NCBI GenBank assembly: GCA_946902985.2
Contig: OX336388.2
Span: 222,664,467-222,728,466 of the forward strand
Direction of reading: 5' to 3'
Origin: Meconema thalassinum
Lineage: Eukaryota; Arthropoda; Insecta; Orthoptera; Tettigoniidae
Length of the DNA stretch: 64,000 bases
Under the pieces are notes generated by a model. That model worked only from the letters and a program-made list of their open reading frames with translations. It was not told where the DNA came from and searched no databases. The position numbers and the translations under genes were made by a program. Of the stretch, positions 1 through 10,686 are shown piece by piece (positions within the stretch are counted from its first letter, which is position 1; each line of letters starts with the position of its first letter).

Positions 1-59
1 TTGGCGTAATATTATCTTATTATTCATAACCTTTGAAGAAAAGTTATGCTGTTAATTAG

Positions 60-390
60 TTTCAGGAGAATTGGGACAATTTGATCATCAGCCCCGTGCA
101 CATGTGAATAATTTGTCTGATAACCTGTGTTTTGTTGTGACTGTAGTAGTGTGTATAATTGTGATTATTAGGGTCAGAGGTTGGGGCACTATCCTGGCAT
201 TCTCCTGAAGAAGAAGTAAGAAACCATGGAAATGCACTTCAAGGATGGCTGAGATGGGAATCGAACCCACTTCTTCTCAGTGTTGCCTCACGAGACTGAG
301 TGTACCCCGTGCCAACCCTCAGACCAGAATTAAATTTCTTGGCAGAGCCAGGAATCGAACCTGGAACAACAGCTAGTCACTTTTTGAGTT
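60..390 (-). mobile_element. SINE-A copy
   Basis: Reverse copy: shared tail at the left (atcatcagccccgtgcac, gataacctgtgt), body with 'cctcacgagactgagtgtac', and the tRNA-side B-box 'ggttcgattcc' complement at about 350. The 'GNNAAGAAAT' linker follows the head in this family. Confidence 0.75.
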
Positions 391-554
391 GTAGTTTATA
401 TGTCATCTTAATTTTCGCCCAAACAATTAGGGACTACAGTAAAGACCTTCATATTTCACCCCCATAAAAAAAACACCATCATTTCGGTGGAAGGTAGAGA
501 TTCAAAATGTCTGATCCATGTGAGACACGAACCCGCGACCTTTGTAACTTTGTA

Positions 555-860
555 CACTTACTCCGACCACTGGAGCTGGAATGCGGTACACTCAGTCTCG
601 TGAGGCAAAACTGACTCAGCCATCCTGGAAGTGTTTTCCGTGGTTTCCCACTTCTATTCCAGGCAAATGCTGTGATGGTTCCTTAACATAAGGCCACGGC
701 CACCTTCTTCCCAATCCTCATCAGAATTACAAATATCAACACTAATACAGCCATCACAATAACACAGGTTATCAGACAAATTACACACACACACATACCT
801 AAGTACACGGGGCTACATGACTACGATGTCGCAAAGCCCCTAAATCAACAACAAGGTTGT
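555..860 (+). mobile_element. SINE-A copy, head missing
   Basis: Body from 'ctcagtctcgtgaggcaaaa' through 'cctggaagtgttttccgtgg' and tail 'taacacaggttatcagacaa', 'acacggggctacatgac', ending in AACAACAA. Confidence 0.75.
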
Positions 861-1066
861 GAGAACCAAATTCTGCAATTAAAATGAATTACCCTTAAAA
901 GAACAATTACCATCATCGCCACCATTTAATTCAAAAAGACTTGAATTTATCTTGAGATGTATTGAGACCTGTGTTTGGAAATAGACTACTAGAAGGCCTA
1001 CTTCTTTAAATAATGGATATTGCTAAATAAGGTTTAAACTGTCTAAGCCCCCTAGATACTCATAAG

Positions 1067-1415
1067 TAGGACCCGGATGTTGATCCCGTAAAAAAAATTA
1101 AAAAATGCACTTAAAATTTTCAAAAATGACTGTACTAAATGACCTAAAAATCGAAAAATGCACTATAAAATGGAGAAAATGATCTTATAATAATAGACTA
1201 AACTCACCAATATTTCAAAAATTCGAAAAATGCACTATAAAATGGAGAACATAATCTTATAATAATAAACTCACCTATATTTCAAAAATTACATCTGAAG
1301 CTCAAACTGAAAAGTCAATCAAAATAGATTTCTAGCACTTAACAAAAGGTTTATATTCATAGCTACTAGCTTCTTCATAACTCGGAGAGACCTAACTCCC
1401 TCATATAAAGCTGTG

Positions 1416-1452
<37 letters not shown>

Positions 1453-1685
1453 ACACACACCTTAAAAGGCTGATTTCTCTAAAATATGACCAAAAAATCT
1501 ACCAAACTTCAAAAAATGCTCTTAAAATGAAAAAAAAACCAATACACAAAATGCAAAAATATGCAAATTAAAAATGACATATTTGATGACGGGGTGGCCC
1601 GTCAGGAGTTTCTAAGTAGGCCTACTTCAGCATTGATTTAGACAGTTCAGTAAAAAGATGACATGTCATCAACATCCGGGCCCTA
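1067..1685 (-). mobile_element. hAT-family MITE, copy 2
   Basis: Ends TAGGACCCGGATGTTGAT and its complement ATCAACATCCGGGCCCTA, matching the element at 4508. Possible degraded 8-bp target duplications are ctcataag/atcattag (6 of 8). The interior aligns with the non-coding parts of the longer copy in reverse; the hATC segment is absent. An A-run plus CA tract is at 1416-1461. Confidence 0.8.
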
Positions 1686-1936
1686 ATCATTAGTAAGAAG
1701 GTCTTCAATTTGATGTCCATGGCCTCCTCGATGTAAGTACATTTGACATTGATGACCATAACAAGAGAATGTTGCGTACCTGGCTGCACTAACTGCAAGG
1801 TGGCTTTGATATTGAATGCAAGTCCTCCTTGATACATTAATTAATCACTTAAGAAGTAGGGCCTACTTATAACTTGCTTTTAAATGACTAGTTCGTAGTT
1901 CCAAGGCATAAACAATTAGTTAGAGCTCAGCAATTG

Positions 1937-2074
1937 TTCTAGGTTTTTGCCGTGTCTTGTGTGGGGTTCCGCCCAGCACACCAAGCAGGCTCATCAGCGG
2001 ACTCTTGGTGTCCCCGCCCGGACCTGTGGGTGTCCTAGGCGAAACCCCACACGGGACTCGGCAAAAACCTAGAA
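1937..2074 (-). ncRNA. Palindromic repeat with a decayed hammerhead core
   Basis: Arms of about 36 nt (1937-1973 and 2037-2074, 'ctaggtttttgccg' type) make a near-palindrome. Read on the minus strand, the interior has GTC (2021-2023), stem I CGGGC/GTCCG (2016-2020 with 1998-2002, one G-U pair), the same 13-nt loop length, CTGATGAG (1990-1997), a stem II with GCCTG/TGGGC pairing, and CGGAAC (1966-1971) where CGAAAC is expected. Stem III is not matched. It is homologous to the copy at 18753, and both are followed by a common 'cactggccgtgaaa' segment. Confidence 0.55.
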
Positions 2075-2099
2075 AAAAATCTGAGTTTTATTTCACTGG

Positions 2100-2680
2100 C
2101 CGTGAAAGCCAATATACCAATTAGTTGGAGCATTTTAAAGAATAACCATTCACAATATTACAATGGAAAGTGTTATTGAAAGACAGTGTTTGTAATCACG
2201 TGCAATACTCGAATTGTATAATATATTATAACTGTTCATTCGTTAATGATATCTAATTAAAGAATTCTTTTTAGACAAAAAAAAAGGTAGCGTAAATCCT
2301 TTTTGCGTTGTGAGATTTACCTCACGCGAGAGGAAAAAAGTATTATTTGGATATTATTATTTTTTTACCTCCACAAAAATATCTACTAATACTCAGTCAG
2401 TTCTTTTGTTTTATCCAATGAAGCATTATGATGGGGATTTTTTCTCGTCCTAACAATCCCTGAATAAATAATTATTATGGTTTAATTAGATAACTTATGT
2501 AGAGAAATACAATATGCCTAATCAGTAACGTTATTACAAATGTTTTTTTCTCGTAAAGAGGATTATATATGGGGTAAAGTATCAAAGAATAGCTACCTAT
2601 ATGATTACTGTACGAGGGATGATCAGAAACTAAGGTTACAAAGCCTGCCGTGAAATGTGTACAATTTTATTTCATACATA
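2100..2680. other. Unassigned AT-rich DNA
   Basis: No gene or family recognised. It holds AT-rich sequence between the palindromic repeat and SINE-E. Confidence 0.5.
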
Positions 2681-2683
2681 GCT

Positions 2684-3045
2684 TGCCACGTTGGGTGAGT
2701 GGTTATCGTGTCGGACTACCAACCCCCCCACGCTTGCAGGTTCGCTCCTGGCCATGGTAATTGATTTTAGAAAGGCGACAAAAAATCACGACAGGCATAT
2801 CATACGTTGTTGGCATGTTAAAGAAGCCATTTGAATTCAGTAGGCCGTGTTCATAATGGCAAAATTAATCTTGGGATTTTCCGCCAACACAAATGTTCAT
2901 CCTTTCTCTACTAGAAAGCGCTATAGTGTCGAGGAGCTTAGATATCTAACCTCCTTGACTTTCATAGCGCTCCAAGGAGCGATAAAAATTCGACATGCAA
3001 GCTGCCCTTTGGGCTTGGTAACAATGGGGAACTATTATTTTTTTG
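2684..3045 (+). mobile_element. SINE-E copy
   Basis: Head 'gccacgttgggtgagtggtt' (A-box) with 'caggttcgctcctgg' (B-box), then 'cgacaaaaaatcacgacagg', 'ttccgccaacacaaatgttc' and an inverted pair around 'ccaaggagc' / 'gaggagctt'. Copies at 41299 and 63215. Confidence 0.78.
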
Positions 3046-3175
3046 GAACCAAGCAGAAGGCCAAAAGTTACCATTCCAGGGATTTAAAATTAGTCTACGA
3101 ATTTCCTCTAAACTACGTATTTTAGAGGCGACTACAAAGTATTTCAGGGACAGTTTATGTGAAAGACGAGATGTA

Positions 3176-3801
3176 CAGTGAAACCTCTCTGAAAGACCAC
3201 CCCTCTTAAAGACCGATTTTTCTTGGAACCGATTTAAAACCTCATAAGGTCAATGTATTTGTTACCTCTATTGAAGGACCACCCCTCTCCCTGACCAAAG
3301 ACAGGCATTTTCTCAGTCTGACCTCTTTCAAAAGACAGTTTCTCGTCTGCCTTCCCATTGGAGATGGTGATGAGGGTGATGATGTAAACAATGGTTCTGT
3401 TCGCACAGAACTGCATCAGCATACAATGTCATTAGAAAAAGTGTTATGTAATGTATAAAAATACCAAAAAAAAGGCTCTCCCAGACGATGTTCGAACCCA
3501 GAACAAATTAATGGACTTTCGAACTCACTCACAGATATTCTAGAAAGTGAAATTGTTTAAAAAAAAGATTTGCTAATCTGAAACAGAGATCAATTCGTGA
3601 CTTTTTTAAATGACAGAGCTCAGAAAATAACTAATTGTAATTAATTTGTACTAAATGTGAACCAATGCAGTGTTCCAACTGTACATTATTAATAATGCAG
3701 TATGACATTATTTTTAATGCCTACCCCTATTAAGAGACCACCCCTCTAAAAGACCAGTTTTCCATGGAACCGTCACTGGTCTCTTAATAGAGGTTTCACT
3801 G
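3176..3801. mobile_element. pogo/Tigger-like MITE
   Basis: CAGTGAAACCTCTCTGAAAG at the left, and the complement of the right end is CAGTGAAACCTCTATTAAGA. TA precedes the left end; the right TA is mutated. The CAGT..ACCTC end type is that of pogo/Tigger elements. The inner 'gaccacccctct' motif recurs four times near the ends. No transposase remains. Confidence 0.72.
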
Positions 3802-3804
3802 AAT

Positions 3805-4505
3805 TAGTAAATGAAACTGCCCTTAGTTTCAGGAGACAAGTTTTTAACAAGCCAGAGGTCGCGCCCGTTTTAGAACGCAACAGATCGCACGAAGGCAAAT
3901 TGCTCACGCTTAATATTTTCAGCACCTGGTATTTTGCTTTTGCAGTAGATTTAAATGCTCTAACAAAATTACGTCCATTTCAACAGGTATTAATATAATT
4001 AGTGAGTAAAAATATTGTCTCAATGTAAAAAATAATAAATACACATGTATTGCAAAATCGCATGTGATCCGGGAGTTTTCAATGCGCGTGAGCAAACTAG
4101 TTAGTTAGTTATTGTTGTTTTAAGGGGTGGAACTACGAGGTCATCTGCCCATCGTGAGCAAACTGACTCAACGTGCACATTTCAAAGTAAGATTTGATCA
4201 CAATTCAAGTAAATAATTAAACCATTAAGAAACAATTTCACTTGAATCAAACTGTCTTAGAAATGCAGAATGTTGCAAAAAAATGTGTTACACGAGATGT
4301 CAAACGAAAGCAAATTGCCGCGGCAGTCATAAACCACTCGGGAACGGGACAGACGAGACTCGGACAATCTGCAAGGTCAGGTGCGAGAGAGTGCTGGAAA
4401 AGATGAAATGGCCACCCAAAACTCTCCCGCAAATAGCAACATAATTATTAAGAAAATTCAAAAAGGCGACCACTCGCGTGTTAATAGAGAATTTCGTGCC
4501 ATGTA
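3805..4505. other. Unassigned; one 'gaactacgaggtcatctgcc' SINE tail
   Basis: 4105-4160 is a short SINE-tail piece ('attgttgttttaaggggtgg'), also found at 13070, 23670 and, in reverse, 24543. The rest shows nothing recognisable. Confidence 0.5.
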
Positions 4506-4624
4506 ACTAGGGCCCGCCCGGATGTTGATGACATGTCATCTATTTACTGAGCTGTCTAAAACAATGCTGAAGTACATAGAAACTCCGGACGGGCCACCCC
4601 GTCTTCAAATATGTCGTTTTTATT

Positions 4625-5191
4625 ATTATTATTATTATTGATTTAAGCCCACTACGGAGCGCTTATGACTAGTTCTTCGATGCTCTTTTCCGTTCCCAAT
4701 ATCTCTTGAGCCCTGCTGATAATTTCTCCTTTCTCTCCTGCGAAAGGGGCTTCCGACATTTAGGGACTCTAGGTGGTGGGGTCCAAGATTCTACCACAGC
4801 ACAACATTTAGAACGATCTTCTACATCAAGGTCAGCAATTCCAGCCGAATCCAAGTCCTTTAGTAGGCTACTTCATTAAGGCACAGGCTTCCAGTCTTGT
4901 CGCTTTTAACCAAGGAGAAGATCTTCTTGGTAAGCCTGTTTCTGTTCATTCGTTGTAGGTGCCCATAGAACTTTAGCATACCGGTATTGGCTGATTCTAA
5001 CTGTCGATACAGGTCAGAATTAGATTTCAAACGGTAGGTTCCATCTGGGAGCAATCTCGGGCCATGGATTTTCCTGAGGATACGTCTTTTGGCTTTCTCC
5101 AGGTCATCCATGGTGCCTTTTCTGTTCATCAAGAGGGTCTCGGCGGCATACGGAAACTCTGGTCTGACAGCAGTTCTGTAGTGACAGATCT
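4625..5191 (-). mobile_element. LINE-2 fragment (3' end), 15-bp TSD
   Basis: A 5'-truncated non-LTR retrotransposon in reverse orientation, bounded by TATGTCGTTTTTATT at 4610-4624 and 5192-5206. Its 3' tail is (ATT)n at the left. The minus-strand peptide contains the C-terminal motif MLKFYGHLQRMNRNRLTKKI (about 4930-4990) and a basic end PLSQERKEKLSAGLKRYW, preceded by a KAKRRILRKIHGPRL stretch. These recur in the other LINE-2 copies. Frames are broken, so it is inactive. Confidence 0.82.
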
Positions 5192-5329
5192 TATGTCGTT
5201 TTTATTTTGCATCTTTTTGCATTTTTTGTTATTTCTTCATTTTAAGAGCATATTTTTAAGTTTGGTAGATTTTTTGGGTCATATTTTAGAGAAATCGGCC
5301 TTTTAAGGTCATTTGTTTACAATTTAGTC

Positions 5330-5527
5330 ATGTCACAGCTTTATATGAGGGGGTTACGTCTCTCAGAGTTGGCAGAAAACGACCTTCCTCACTTCAAGCA
5401 CGCTCCGATCACATCAGTTTATGTTGAACGCAGCTTTTCGAGATATAAAAACTTGTTGGCTGATAACCGCAGATCATTTATGTTTGACAAATATCAGAAT
5501 GACATTCGTAGTGCAGTGCAACTCTGA
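5330..5527 (+). pseudogene. hAT transposase C-terminal (hATC) fragment
   Basis: A 65-residue open segment ending at its natural stop. VERSFSRYKN at residues 32-41, followed by LLADNRRSF, is the conserved hAT C-terminal dimerisation motif (usual form: an ERxFS helix followed by a conserved Arg/Asn loop). This domain makes the transposase dimer and lies at the end of full-length proteins of 500-700 aa. The catalytic part upstream is missing or unrecognisable, so this is a relic. It lies in the expected place, near the right inverted repeat of the element at 4508-5755, which supports the hAT assignment of the whole family. Confidence 0.82.
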
Positions 5528-5867
5528 CTAAAGTGAATTTAAACCTTTTGTTAAGTGCTAGAAATCTATTTTGATTGACTTTTCAGTTTGAGCTTAAGAT
5601 GTCATTTTTGAATTATTGGTGAGTTTATTATTATAAGACCATTTTCTCCATTTTATAGTGCATTTTTCGAATTTTCAGGTCATTTATAACAGTCATTTTT
5701 GAAAATTTTAAGTGCATTTTTTGAACTTTCTTACGGCATCAACATCCTGGCCCTAATCATAACTAATCTTCATCAAAATTTTACAGCATTTACTGTAAAA
5801 GGAATAGCATAACGTAGAAGAGATCACGGAATATTAAAATGATGCACCAAGAAAAGAAGATGATGTT

Positions 5868-6590
5868 GATAATAATTGTTGTTTAAGGGGCCTAACATCT
5901 AGGTTATCGGCCCATAATGGTTTGGGTGATAGTGAAAGATGAGATGCGAATATAATGAAAACCATAACTAATACTAACTACAAACTTACTTACTAGAAGA
6001 AGAAATGGTAAACAAATAAAGGATAAGGCAAATAAAGGACAGGAGGAAAAGAAATGCCCTCAACCCTCGAAGAATGAGGATTGAGGGACTTGGAAGGAAG
6101 GAGAGCCATGAAAGGCAGAGAGGAGAGGGTCCACCCCAGAGGCAATGGAAAAAGGAAAAAAAACGGACCCAGCTCAGGAATCCCTCGGGGTTGCAAACTC
6201 CCGAACTCACCAGCCGTGAGCCCTTGAGGGTGTAGCACTATCCAGGATGCACCAGAAGTGGTGGGGATACACCCGCCCTGCCTCCTTAAGGGCCTTGTGC
6301 AGAAGGCACGAGATAGGAAGGGAACAGAAGAGGACTGACCCCTCGAAGAATGAGGGATCGGGAAAGATGCGACAAGGGACAATTAAGGCGGGAAAGGAAG
6401 AGACTCTCTAGGCCTCGCATACCATACAGTAATACCGTCGGGGTTGGAAAAAAACAAGTGTTGACCAAGGGAGGTCGATGGGAAAGATGACAGAGAGGAG
6501 CCCGGCACAAGTGGAAGCAATGCCGAAATCAGCTGGGGTCCCATGGTCGCTAACCCACGTCCCACTAGCTGTGGGCCCCTGGGGGAAAGA
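5868..6590 (+). mobile_element. Dispersed element with one 102-bp unit
   Basis: Runs from 'aaggggcctaacatctaggt' to 'ctgtgggcccctggggg' and is homologous to 30627-32335 end to end. It holds a single copy of the unit ('gccgtgagcccttgagggtg' to 'gccttgtgcagaaggc') that is amplified in the other. The short proline-rich frames are not genes. Confidence 0.8.
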
Positions 6591-6594
6591 AATG

Positions 6595-7246
6595 AAGAAA
6601 CATACCAGACAAACATTTGCTAAATTCATGGTTATGTTAACGGAAGTCCCTAAAATTCTCATATGAAAGAAAGTATTGCATTGCCGTAGGATTCGATTTT
6701 AATGTCCACGGCCTTCTCGATATAAGTTAAGTTCCTTTGGCACAGGATAAACGCTCCCTGACGATCATAACAATGGAATGTAGCGTATCTGGGCTCACTT
6801 AACTTACTGCAAGGTGGCTTTGATAAAAGAATGCAAGGCCTTCTTGATAAGTATTTGATGCAGTCATAAACCATTTTTAGCCGACTGATATTATGGATAC
6901 CATTTCCTTTATTGCAGCACGTAACTCGCGTAATTTTATTGCAGCGCCAAACATGAACATGCCCATTGTTTGCCATTATACACGTTGATTTGCGGTGAAT
7001 AAGGACACAGAATTCAACGATCTTTTCAAAAAATTTGAACCTCGAAGAACATCTGCTCACTCCAATCAAAATCAAATACGAGCGATAGCTGATTCAAGGC
7101 CAATTACTTGACACAGGACGCGAAGGAGTGGAATACCGAACAAGAACGTAGTTGTGATGAAGAACAAGGAAGCTAGTAAATTTACGTGGCCATTAAATCT
7201 AGGGAACATCAGCCACGATACCTCTATTTTACAAGGAATCCGAATC
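6595..7246. other. Unassigned
   Basis: 'tcaaggtggctttgat' style sequence at 6690-6900 resembles 1690-1830, a low-copy repeat in opposite surroundings. The minus-strand open frames here (6659-7075) match nothing I know. Confidence 0.45.
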
Positions 7247-8165
7247 GTTGTTTCAGTCTTCAGTCTTTTGACTGGTTTGACGCAGCTCTCCACTCCTCCC
7301 TGTCCTGAGCGAATCGTTTCATCTCTACATAGCTACCACACCCTACATCTGAGGCAATCTGTTAACATATTCTAACCTTGGTCTACCCCTACACTTCTTG
7401 TCCTCGACCCTTCCTTCCATAACTAAGCTTGCTATTCCTGGGTGTCTTAGTATGTGTCCAACCAACCTATCTCTTCTCTTCATTAGCAGGCGCCAGAAAC
7501 ATCTCTCCTCTCCCACTCGTCTTAATACCTCTTCGTTTGTAACCCTATCTACCCATCTGATCTTCATCATTCTCCTGTAACACCACATTTCAAATGCTTC
7601 AATTCTTCTCTTTTCTGCTGCACCAATAGTCCAAGTTTCACTTTCATAGAGCGCCACGCTCCAGACAAAGGCTTTCAAAAATGACTTCCTAATACCAAAA
7701 TCTATATTCGTTGTCAACAGATTCCTTTTTTGTAGAAACGCTTTCCTTGCCTGAGCCAACCTACTTTTTATATCCTCTTTGCTTCGTCCGTCACTGGTTA
7801 TTTTTCTTCAAAAGTAACAGAAGTCTCCTACTTCCTTCAGCTTTTCACCTGCCAATTTGATGTCCATAGAGGATACTGATTTATTTCGGCTGCATTCCAG
7901 TATTTTTTTTTACCTTTATTAATTTTCATCATGAATTCTTTCCTCAAGACGGAGTCCATACCATTCAAAAACTCATTCAAATCCTCAGGCTTGTCGACCA
8001 AGATGACTATGTCATCAGCAAATCTCAGAGTTGAAATTATTTCTCCTTGAATCTTCACTCCCACTTTAATTTTTTCTCCAATTTCCTTCATTGCTTGTTC
8101 AATGTAAAGATTGAAAGAATGGGTGATAAGTTGCAGCCTTGCCGTACACCTTTCTGAATACAAGC
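7247..8165 (-). pseudogene. LINE-1 3' fragment: RT palm/thumb and C-terminus
   Basis: This is the longest LINE-1 copy, in reverse. 7837-8163 encodes the end of the RT palm with FADDIVIL (the YADD-type catalytic box). A stop interrupts the thumb (DFCYF*RKITSDGRS), and 7343-7759 continues with AQARKAFLQKRNLL, WSVALYESETWTI, FEMWCYRRMMKIRWVDRVTN and a GHILRHPG/CRGRPRLEYV C-terminus. The order is that of insect RTE/CR1-like non-LTR elements; the clade is not settled. The 3' end is AGTCAAAAGACTGAAGACT. It is 5'-truncated and inactive. It also shows the empty site for the MITE in the 9949 copy. Confidence 0.85.
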
Positions 8166-8402
8166 TTCTCTCTCATGTCCTTCTCACCGGACTGAAAATA
8201 ACACCACATGCATCGACCGAGGATCGAACCTGATCCGTCTAGGTGGGAGGCAACACCTTTTCCGCTACGCCATCACACCCTAATTATAAAGATACTGCTG
8301 GTAATAATGATTGTTGTTTAAAAGTGAAAAATAACGCGGTCATCTGCCCTTGAGACTCACGATTACGCTGAAGGAAACAAGAAGCTATAATTGGTGTAGT
8401 TT

Positions 8403-8518
8403 CTTCATTCATGGGCTTGGCCATCCTGGTTATCATCCCCATGTACTTAGGTGTGCTTGTATAATTTGACTGATAAACAGTGTTTTTGTAGTGTCTACAG
8501 TAGTGAGTAGGCCCTATG
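8403..8518 (-). mobile_element. SINE tail fragment
   Basis: Reverse shared tail ('atcatccccatgtacttagg', 'actgataaacagtg'), joined directly to a 5'-truncated SINE-B at 8519. Similar lone tails occur at 11665-11785, 21775-21880, 23815-23870, 29700-29830 and 57300-57420. Confidence 0.55.
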
Positions 8519-9372
8519 TGTGAAGCTAAATTATAGGTTATATTTGGCCAACGCTCTTAGGTTCCAACGTTCGTCACCAGGAGCCGACTATGGTGGCATC
8601 TAGTAACAAAGTTCAGAACTAGTTGGTCGTTGACGGTGACGTTTGGTAGCAAAAGTTGGAACTACTTGAAAATCGAATGTATGCAGTCCGTACTTGAATA
8701 AAAAGTAGGTTGGCTCAGGCAAGGAAAGCATTTCTACAAAAAAGGAATCTGTTGATATTGAATATAGATTTAGGTATTAGGAAGTCATTTTTGAAAGCCT
8801 TTGTCTGGAGCGTGGCGCTGTATGGAAGTGAAACTTGGACTATTGGTGCAGCAGAAAAGAGGAGAATTGAAGCATTTTGAAATGTGGTGTTACAGGAGAA
8901 TGATGAATATCAGATGGGTAGATAGGGTTACAAACGAAGAGGTATTAAGACGAGTGGTAGAGGAGAGATGTTTCTGGCGACTGCTAACGAAGAGAAGAGA
9001 TAGGTTAGTAGGGCACATACTAAGACACCCAGGAATAGCAAGCTTAGTTATGGAAGGAAGGGTTGAGGACAAGAACTGTAGGGGTAGTCCAAGGTTAAAA
9101 TATGTTAAACAGATTGCCTCGGATGTAGGGTGTGGTAGCTATGTAGAGATGAAACGATTAGCTCCGGACAGGGAGGCATGAAGCGCTGCATCACATCAGT
9201 CAAAAGACTGACTCAAACAACAACAACAACAACACTTGAATTTAAAAAAAAAACAGATAACACACAGTAATACAGCAATCACAATTTACACCGGTTATCA
9301 GACAGCCAAAGTACACGGGGCTACATGACCGCGTTGTCGCAGCCCCTAAACTGAGGAACCAACCATGTTACA
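8519..9372 (+). mobile_element. SINE-B, 5'-truncated, split by LINE-1
   Basis: Body 8519-8699 ('gtgtgaagctaaattatagg', 'ttggtagcaaaagttgg') and tail 9234-9372 ('cacaatttacaccggttatc', 'tgaccgcgttgtcgcagccc'), separated by the LINE-1 copy. Confidence 0.8.
8700..9233 (+). pseudogene. LINE-1 3' fragment nested in SINE-B
   Basis: A 5'-truncated copy starting in 'aggttggctcaggcaagg' and ending in (CAA)n. Frames at 8801-9181 carry FEMWCYRRMMNIRWVDRVTN, GHILRHPGIASLVMEG and the GRPRL-type end. It is flanked by ACTTGAAT at 8692-8699 and 9234-9241, inside a SINE-B whose two halves continue on either side. Confidence 0.83.
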
Positions 9373-9374
9373 TA

Positions 9375-9948
9375 CAACCAAGTAGACGATATCCAAGACC
9401 TAAGGTAAATAACAACAACAACAACAATATCTGCGAGAGATCAGATGCCGGGTAACAACACAAGACATGATGCTGCCTGAACGGAACTACTGCGGTGAGC
9501 GAACAGGAAGTGGTCAGATCTGACAGAAATTATAAGTCCTCAGAGATTTGCTTATCTGTACCGGAAATTCAATTACATCTCCCAGTGCGAACATGAATTC
9601 TGCGATACGATTCATACGAGTCAACATCTTCCTTCACTGACAACAGAAAGGATGGCCCACTCATTTAATTATAACAGTTGCCAAACATTCACTACAGAAA
9701 TGCTGTACAGGCTATCAGACAATTTCAACACACTAAATGACCAACATGTTCCAAATCCCTAAAGTGATTTAACAATATGTCCCGAAAATTCATCGGTTCG
9801 TTTAGGGGCTTGAATATAGTGATCATTTCAGTATTGTATGTGTATGCACAGATTTTTCTGATAACCTATGTGAATGTGGTGTGTTTCGAACACGGTCTTA
9901 AGATAAGAACCATCCCGTCATTTGCCTGGACTATTGTTGTAGTTAGAG
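9375..9948. other. Unassigned
   Basis: Only weak SINE-tail pieces (about 9680-9750 and 9840-9870). No gene seen. Confidence 0.45.
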
Positions 9949-10142
9949 TCTTCAGTCTTTTGACTGGTTTGATGCAGCACTCCATGCATCCTTTTCCTGA
10001 GCTAATCGTTTCATCTCTACATAGCTACCACACCCTGCATCCGAGGTAATCTGTTTAACATATTCTAACCTTGGTCTACCGCAACACTTCTTGTCCTCGA
10101 CCCTTCCTTCCATAACTAAGCTTGCTATTCCTGGGTGTCTTA
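9949..10142 (-). pseudogene. LINE-1 3' end, left of MITE
   Basis: C-terminal part (GHSLRHPGIASLVMEGRVED) and 3' end of a reverse-strand LINE-1 copy that continues at 10690 after a 544-bp insertion. Confidence 0.85.
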
Positions 10143-10686
10143 GGCTATGTCCCAATACTCAAGTTGTCTGCTATTGACTAGCTGCTAGCTACTATGTGCT
10201 ATGTGCTATGCACTACGGAGATTTGAGACATGTCTGCTTGATCACAGCCTCCTTCATAGACTTGTGTTCTGAAACGCACTGGACTTGCATGCTGGTGCCA
10301 AACCAACACTCAAGATGGCGGTGATTTGCTACTCCTTGTAAGCTCTTTGCGCTTTCATCAGCTGTTTTAAATAAACAATACCTGAACGATACGATCATGG
10401 ATGCGCCAAGATGATCACTTTTTAGCCGAGCCCTAATTATGGTTTGTGTTTGGCTTAAGTCAAAGACAACCTACAATTTACATAACCTACAATACCGATA
10501 ATCTACAATTTCTATAACTTCCTTAAAGTAGTCGGCCAATCTAGCAAGCACTTTCGTTCACTAGCTACTACAGACTTGATTGCTATGTGCTAAGCAGTAT
10601 TGGATTACGACTTCTGACGTCACATCCGGTAAAGTAGTCGACTATCTAGTTCACTACGGCTGAAATTGTACTATTGGGACACAGCC
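10143..10686. mobile_element. Harbinger-like MITE, 544 bp, TTA duplication
   Basis: Ends GGCTATGTCCCAATACT and (complement) GGCTGTGTCCCAATAGT are inverted repeats. TTA flanks both sides (10140-10142, 10687-10689). The LINE-1 copy at 7247 reads 'gtgtcttagtatgtgtcc' at the same site, a perfect uninterrupted target with one TTA. A 3-bp TTA/TWA duplication fits PIF/Harbinger. The interior has 'gctatgtgctat' direct repeats and no coding frame. Confidence 0.85.

Larger units (their letters stand above)
4508..5755 (+). mobile_element. hAT transposon remnant with nested LINE-2
   Basis: Terminal inverted repeats TAGGGCCCG..CGGATGTTGATG at the left and its complement (GGCATCAACATCCTGGCCCTA) at the right. 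The right part keeps the hATC dimerisation domain. A LINE-2 copy (4625-5191) interrupts it between 15-bp duplications. Copies of the same family are at 1067-1685 and 30204-30620. Confidence 0.82.

Noticed and set aside
5993..6662. Several proline/leucine-rich minus-strand proteins
   Set aside because: Overlapping frames of one dispersed repeat with no domain, start context or conservation of frame in the second copy.
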